A stretch of DNA of 64,000 nt from Mesorhizobium sp. B4-1-4 (lineage in GTDB: Bacteria > Pseudomonadota > Alphaproteobacteria > Rhizobiales > Rhizobiaceae): NCBI RefSeq assembly GCF_006439395.2, contig NZ_CP083950.1:930001-994000 (forward strand), written 5' to 3'. Below, one piece after another: positions 60,642 to 64,000 of this stretch. The notes under the pieces were generated by a model. The model ran no database searches. It was not told the origin of the DNA and worked only from the letters and a program-made list of their open reading frames with translations. Each line of letters begins with the position of its first letter. Within the stretch, counting starts at the first letter, position 1. The translations under genes and the position numbers were made by a program.

Positions 60642-62315
60642 ATGAGCAATCGATTGCCGCCCGCTTGGGCAAAGCACCTCAAAACCCAGTCTACATCGCG
60701 CAAGGTCGTATCGCCGAAAACTGCACCACCGCAAAGGCAGCCAAAAGCCGGTTCAGCTCGCGGCCATTCCGACGATATGGCACTGCGGCAGGCGCTAGAA
60801 CTCCAGAAAGCTGAACGATTGGCTGAGGCAGAGGAACTCTGCCAGCACGTGTTGGCGCGCACGCCGAACCATCCGTTGGCTCTCTATATCCTGGGAACGC
60901 TCGGCCTCGGCTACGACGACGAGAAAGCTTTGCGATATTTCGCCAGGGCGGTCGGCGAAGAGCCTGGAAACCCTTACTACCACCTTAGCCTCGGCGAAAT
61001 TTATTTGAAGCTCAGCGAATTTACGCCGGCGATTAAGCACATTCAGCAGGCCTTGGCATTGAAGCCGGATCTGGTGGAAGCGCTTTGTGCCTTGGGTAAT
61101 GCTTACAATGCGTTTGACAAAGGAGAAATGGCGCTGCCGCTCTTCGAGAAGGCGCTCAAGATCAATCGAGATCATCCTCTCGCCCGGATGGGGCTGCCCC
61201 ACGCGCTCGCAAGTCTCGGTCGTATGGACGAAGCCGCGGTTCATCTGAAAGAGGCAGTAGAAAGGCGCATTGCCGTGCCAAACGCGTACAACGCACTTGT
61301 ACACACGCGCAAATTCACCGAAGAGCCGCCGGAACTCACGGCAATCCTGACGGAACTTCGAGATCCGGCCCATGGAGCGCAAGGAGCGGCCGCGCTCCAT
61401 CACGCGGCTGGAAAGTTGCTCAACGACCTCCGTCACTACAAGGAGGCGATGGAGCACTTCAAGAAAGGAAATCAAGCCGGAGGCCAAAAATTCGATCTGG
61501 AAAACTACCGCTGGTGGGTGGATGCCATGATCGAAACTTTCACTCCGGAAATGGTGGCCTCAATGGCGGCTCATGGCAGCCCGTCGGAGGTGCCTGTATT
61601 CGTTGTCGGCATGCCTCGCTCGGGAACGACACTGACCGAACAGATCTGTGCCAGCCATCCCAATGTTCATGGCGCCGGCGAGCTCAGCAAGCTCAGACGG
61701 ATGGCCAATGGGATCGGCCTCAGCTCCGAGACAGACCCCGGCAAATCGGTCACGACGATTACTCCCGAACTGACCAAGATGCTGGCAGCAGAACATCTTG
61801 CCTACCTACGTCAGCGAGCGCCTGACGCGCTTCGAATCGTAGACAAGATGCCCCACAATTTCGAGCTGATCGGCCTGATCGGCATTCTTTTTACCAATGC
61901 ACGCATCATTCATTGTCGTCGCGATGCCATCGACAATTGTGTCTCCTGCTTTGTTCTGCAATTCAGTACAGCGCACAGCTACAGCGCCGACCTTCAGACG
62001 CTAGGTCTTTACTATCGCGAGTATGATCGTCTGATGCGGCATTGGACAAAGGTTCTTCCGGGTCGCATCTTTGAAAATCGCTATGAGACGTTGATTGAAA
62101 ACCAAGAGGAGCAGTCGCGTCGTCTCATAGATTATCTTGGCTTGCCATGGGACAACGCCTGCCTGCGCTTCTTTGATAGGGACAGCTCGGTAAATACCTA
62201 CAGCCGCTGGCAGGTTCGCCAGCCGATATACAAGTCCTCCATCAAGCGATGGAAGAATTACGAAAGCGAGATTCAGCCGTTGATCGACGCTTTGGGAGAT
62301 TTGGCTGAGGTTTAA
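60642..62315 (+). CDS. TPR-sulfotransferase fusion protein
   Basis: A 557-residue protein. Residues about 45-230 form tetratricopeptide repeats (AEELCQHVLARTPNHPLALY, KALRYFARAVGEEPGNPYYH, LALKPDLVEALCALGNAYNA). The C-terminal part is a Sulfotransfer_3 domain with the PAPS loop FVVGMPRSGTTLTEQICASH and the 3'-phosphate segment IIHCRRDAIDNCVSCFVLQF. It transfers a sulfuryl group from PAPS to a sugar, lipid or peptide, with the repeats holding a partner or the acceptor; the acceptor is unknown. Sulfated Nod factors or cell-surface glycans are possible in a rhizobium. Codons are less GC-rich than in neighbours, and a decayed IS lies just downstream, so transfer is likely. Confidence 0.9.
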   Translation: MSNRLPPAWAKHLKTQSTSRKVVSPKTAPPQRQPKAGSARGHSDDMALRQALELQKAERLAEAEELCQHVLARTPNHPLALYILGTLGLGYDDEKALRYFARAVGEEPGNPYYHLSLGEIYLKLSEFTPAIKHIQQALALKPDLVEALCALGNAYNAFDKGEMALPLFEKALKINRDHPLARMGLPHALASLGRMDEAAVHLKEAVERRIAVPNAYNALVHTRKFTEEPPELTAILTELRDPAHGAQGAAALHHAAGKLLNDLRHYKEAMEHFKKGNQAGGQKFDLENYRWWVDAMIETFTPEMVASMAAHGSPSEVPVFVVGMPRSGTTLTEQICASHPNVHGAGELSKLRRMANGIGLSSETDPGKSVTTITPELTKMLAAEHLAYLRQRAPDALRIVDKMPHNFELIGLIGILFTNARIIHCRRDAIDNCVSCFVLQFSTAHSYSADLQTLGLYYREYDRLMRHWTKVLPGRIFENRYETLIENQEEQSRRLIDYLGLPWDNACLRFFDRDSSVNTYSRWQVRQPIYKSSIKRWKNYESEIQPLIDALGDLAEV

Positions 62316-62407
62316 CAAATATTTGCATCGCTTCATCATCCTAGGGTCTAGACCCAAACAAGGTTCATCTGATTCAATGGCTTGATCGAAAGTTGGGGAT
62401 CAAGGCG

Positions 62408-62940
62408 GTGGATGCGAGCTTGTTTTGGTCAACGATGAGCAGCGGGCGAAGATTGTCTCGCATTTGCCGACAAACGTCATGACGATCGGCTGCCGCTGGC
62501 AGGATTCCCCGAAGGACTGGTCCGCACAAGACGGTCTACAACCGCTTTGCGCGGTGGAGAGAGGGGCGTTTGGCAAAAAGATATTCGACAGCGTCGCCAC
62601 GCCTGACGATCCGCCTGAACAGGCGGCCTTGGATTCCAGCCGTGTAAAGGTTCACCGCTGCGCTCACGGCGGAAAAGGGAGCCGATTTTCAGGTGATCGA
62701 CCTCACAGAAGGCGGCCAAACAGCAAGATTCACGCGATAGTCGACGAATCCTGCCGCCCTTGGGCGCTCATCCTCACGCCCGGCAACACTGCTGATTGCA
62801 TGATGGCTTACAAGAACCGGAACGCCGTCGAGCGCTGTTTCTGCAGGCTCAAGATTGGCGTCGCATCGCCACGCGATACGACAAGCTCGCGCAAAACTTC
62901 TTTTCGGGCCTTTGCTCCGTCGCTACCCTGCCGAGTCCGG
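62408..62940 (+). pseudogene. Decayed IS5-family transposase
   Basis: Fragments of an IS5-type (IS427/IS1031-like) transposase in two frames: VDASLFW then, after a one-base loss, NDEQRAKIVSHLPTN, GCRWQDSPKDWSAQDG, PPEQAALDSSRVKVHRCAHG, KIHAIVDESCRPWALILTPG, NTADC, NRNAVERCFCRLK, and after a second one-base loss DWRRIATRYDKLAQNFFSG. Family members have about 20 residues more between LPTN and GCRW and some 70 more between NTADC and NRNAVERC, so at least two internal deletions are present. The DDE site is incomplete and the element is dead. Terminal inverted repeats were not identified. Confidence 0.8.
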
Positions 62941-63243
62941 ACCCCAAGCGAAGCGGAGCGCAGACCCTGGATCCTGTGACTTTGCCGAACGGCCGAGCGG
63001 TCCAGAACCGGGTACCCTGCGTCGAGTTCCTTCTCACCCCTTCGCAGCAGCGCGCCGCCGCTGCGGAGGGCGGGCAGGCCAGAGGGGCTGTCCCTCGGGC
63101 GCCGCGCAATATCCCGTGCCGCGGCTGCACTCGCGGGTCACGGCATGAACTCTCGGGTCTGCGCGGTCGCGTCGCTACCGCTCCGCGCTAGGATGACGAA
63201 GCCCTGGACTGTTCCTCGCGCGACCTCGATCAGATAATCGCGT
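62941..63243. other. GC-rich gene-free segment
   Basis: About 300 bases of very GC-rich sequence with many short complementary words (for example CGCAGCAGCG near CCGCTGCG at 63045-63066), between the transposase relic and the porin terminator. Open frames here are not protein-like. It may be part of the mobile element or an intergenic repeat family; I cannot prove either from one copy. Confidence 0.35.
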
Positions 63244-63261
63244 CACCTAATATGAAAGAAA

Positions 63262-63285
63262 AACCCGGCGGTTGCCCGCCGGGTT
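63262..63285 (-). terminator. Intrinsic terminator after the porin gene
   Basis: A perfect 10-bp stem, AACCCGGCGG (63262-63271) and CCGCCGGGTT (63276-63285), TTGC loop (plus-strand sense). On the minus strand the hairpin is followed by a T-rich tail (TTTCTTT). It lies 23 bases after the porin stop. Confidence 0.9.
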
Positions 63286-63308
63286 CGATTTCAGTCAGAC
63301 GCTGCTGA

Positions 63309-64000
63309 TTAGAACGAGCGCTGGAAGCGGAGCATGCCGCCGACGCTGTTCTTCTTGTCGGCGCCGGTCCAGTTGACGTTGGTGAAGCTGGCCGGATCGT
63401 CGAAGCGACCATAGTGGTCGTAGTCAACTTCGGCCGTGACCGTGAAGCCTTTAACGATGTCGTAGGTAACGTTCGCCGCAACGCCGTAGTTCTTGTCGTC
63501 GTCACCCGACACCTGGAGGTTGAACGCGGTCTTCTCGTTGAACTTGTACGTGCCGCCGGCCCACCAGGCCCAGTTGCCGCCCCATTGCTTGTAGAAGCCG
63601 CGGCCACGCGCCGAAATCACGTTGGCCGGGTCATTGAGGTTGTTGTCCGAGCCGTAGCCGAACATGGCGAACAGCGAGATCGCGTCATTGACGTTCACGT
63701 CCAGGCGGACCTTGCCGGCGGCTTCTTCGTAGTTGCTGTCATAAGCAACGACGCCGCTGATCGCACCCCAGCCTTGCGTCCACTTCACACCGCCGACGAC
63801 ATGCGGAACATAGCTGTCGATGGTGCCCACCGTGCCGGAGCCTTCTTCGAGCGAGACCACGGCCGAGAAGCCGTTGCCGGCGTCGAAGTAGTACTGGACG
63901 ACGTTGGTGTCGAAGTCGCCATAGGGGACGATCGTGTCGTTGATGACGTTGCCGGCATAGCCGATGAACGTATCGAAGGCCGATTCGTCCTTACCGACGC
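63309..64000 (-). CDS. Outer-membrane porin, C-terminal part, cut by window edge
   Basis: The last 230 residues of a rhizobial porin. Alternating beta-strands with aromatic girdles: TFIGYAGNVINDTIVPYGDF, NVVQYYFDAGNGFSAVVSLE, GGVKWTQGWGAISGVVAYDS, FYKQWGGNWAWWAGGTYKFN, TVTAEVDYDHYGRFDDPASF, and a terminal strand SVGGMLRFQRSF with the C-terminal phenylalanine needed for outer-membrane assembly. It forms a 16-strand trimeric pore for small solutes. Start and N-terminal strands lie beyond the right edge. High expression is suggested by the strong terminator. The symbol (rop or omp type) cannot be set from this part. Confidence 0.9.
   Translation of the reverse strand, partial: VGKDESAFDTFIGYAGNVINDTIVPYGDFDTNVVQYYFDAGNGFSAVVSLEEGSGTVGTIDSYVPHVVGGVKWTQGWGAISGVVAYDSNYEEAAGKVRLDVNVNDAISLFAMFGYGSDNNLNDPANVISARGRGFYKQWGGNWAWWAGGTYKFNEKTAFNLQVSGDDDKNYGVAANVTYDIVKGFTVTAEVDYDHYGRFDDPASFTNVNWTGADKKNSVGGMLRFQRSF

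Noticed and set aside
1..64000. tRNA, rRNA, CRISPR arrays, riboswitches
   Set aside because: None recognised by reading; no spaced repeats and no tRNA-like cloverleaf noticed, though small RNA genes could be missed by eye.

Overview
The window is about 64 kb of GC-rich chromosomal DNA from a rhizobial alphaproteobacterium, most likely Mesorhizobium or a close Phyllobacteriaceae relative. The signs are a MucR/Ros regulator, the DUF1491, DUF2336 and DUF5330 families, a feu-cyc(ccm)-degP-glnE-pleC gene order of rhizobial type, and a rhizobial-type porin at the right edge. I saw no rRNA, tRNA or CRISPR array. Most genes have housekeeping roles, and coding density is high, with many 1-30 bp overlaps.

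Layout from the left. 1-9 kb: a cut-off oligopeptidase B gene, mucR, sufE, a DUF5330 protein, a six-helix DivJ-type histidine kinase overlapping a membrane-anchored peptidoglycan-binding gene, DUF1491 and DUF2336 genes, a 61-residue protein, and a DUF1254/DUF1214 pair. 9-19 kb: a class A penicillin-binding protein, then what looks like one catabolic unit. That unit has an atypical M20 amidohydrolase and a dimethylarginine-dimethylaminohydrolase-like enzyme on the minus strand, and on the plus strand a divergent LysR regulator followed by a complete polyamine-type ABC transporter. 19-34 kb: an orphan phage-type DUF3168 gene, feuN-feuP-feuQ, a lipoprotein, the cytochrome c maturation genes ccmI-ccmE-ccmF-ccmH, degP, a second two-component pair, glnE and an EF-hand protein.

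34-52 kb: the PleC-type kinase, pepN, an EamA exporter, an XRE/MmyB regulator, a family-4-like uracil-DNA glycosylase, ETF-ubiquinone oxidoreductase, a DUF922 protein, an endonuclease/exonuclease/phosphatase-fold membrane protein, AMP nucleosidase, small secreted or membrane proteins, and a branched-chain amino acid binding protein. 52-60 kb: a leucine/isovalerate degradation operon with a TetR regulator, isovaleryl-CoA dehydrogenase and both methylcrotonyl-CoA carboxylase subunits. A macro-domain gene and a secreted four-cysteine protein lie inside it. Acylphosphatase and a HisC-like aminotransferase follow. 60-64 kb: the only clearly accessory-looking stretch, with a less GC-rich TPR-sulfotransferase, a decayed IS5-type transposase, a gene-free GC-rich segment, and the C-terminal part of an outer-membrane porin.

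Themes: cell-cycle signalling (DivJ-type and PleC-type kinases, a candidate CtrA half-site array, clustered GANTC sites upstream of pleC), envelope homeostasis (feuNPQ, degP, PBP1A, peptidoglycan-binding protein), and amino-acid catabolism (the leucine operon with ETF-QO, and the arginine-derivative unit). The best candidates for something undescribed are the amidohydrolase/DDAH/ABC unit with its altered M20 metal-site motifs, and the macro-domain gene coupled to mccB in the leucine operon. All functional calls are from reading the sequence; no searches were run.
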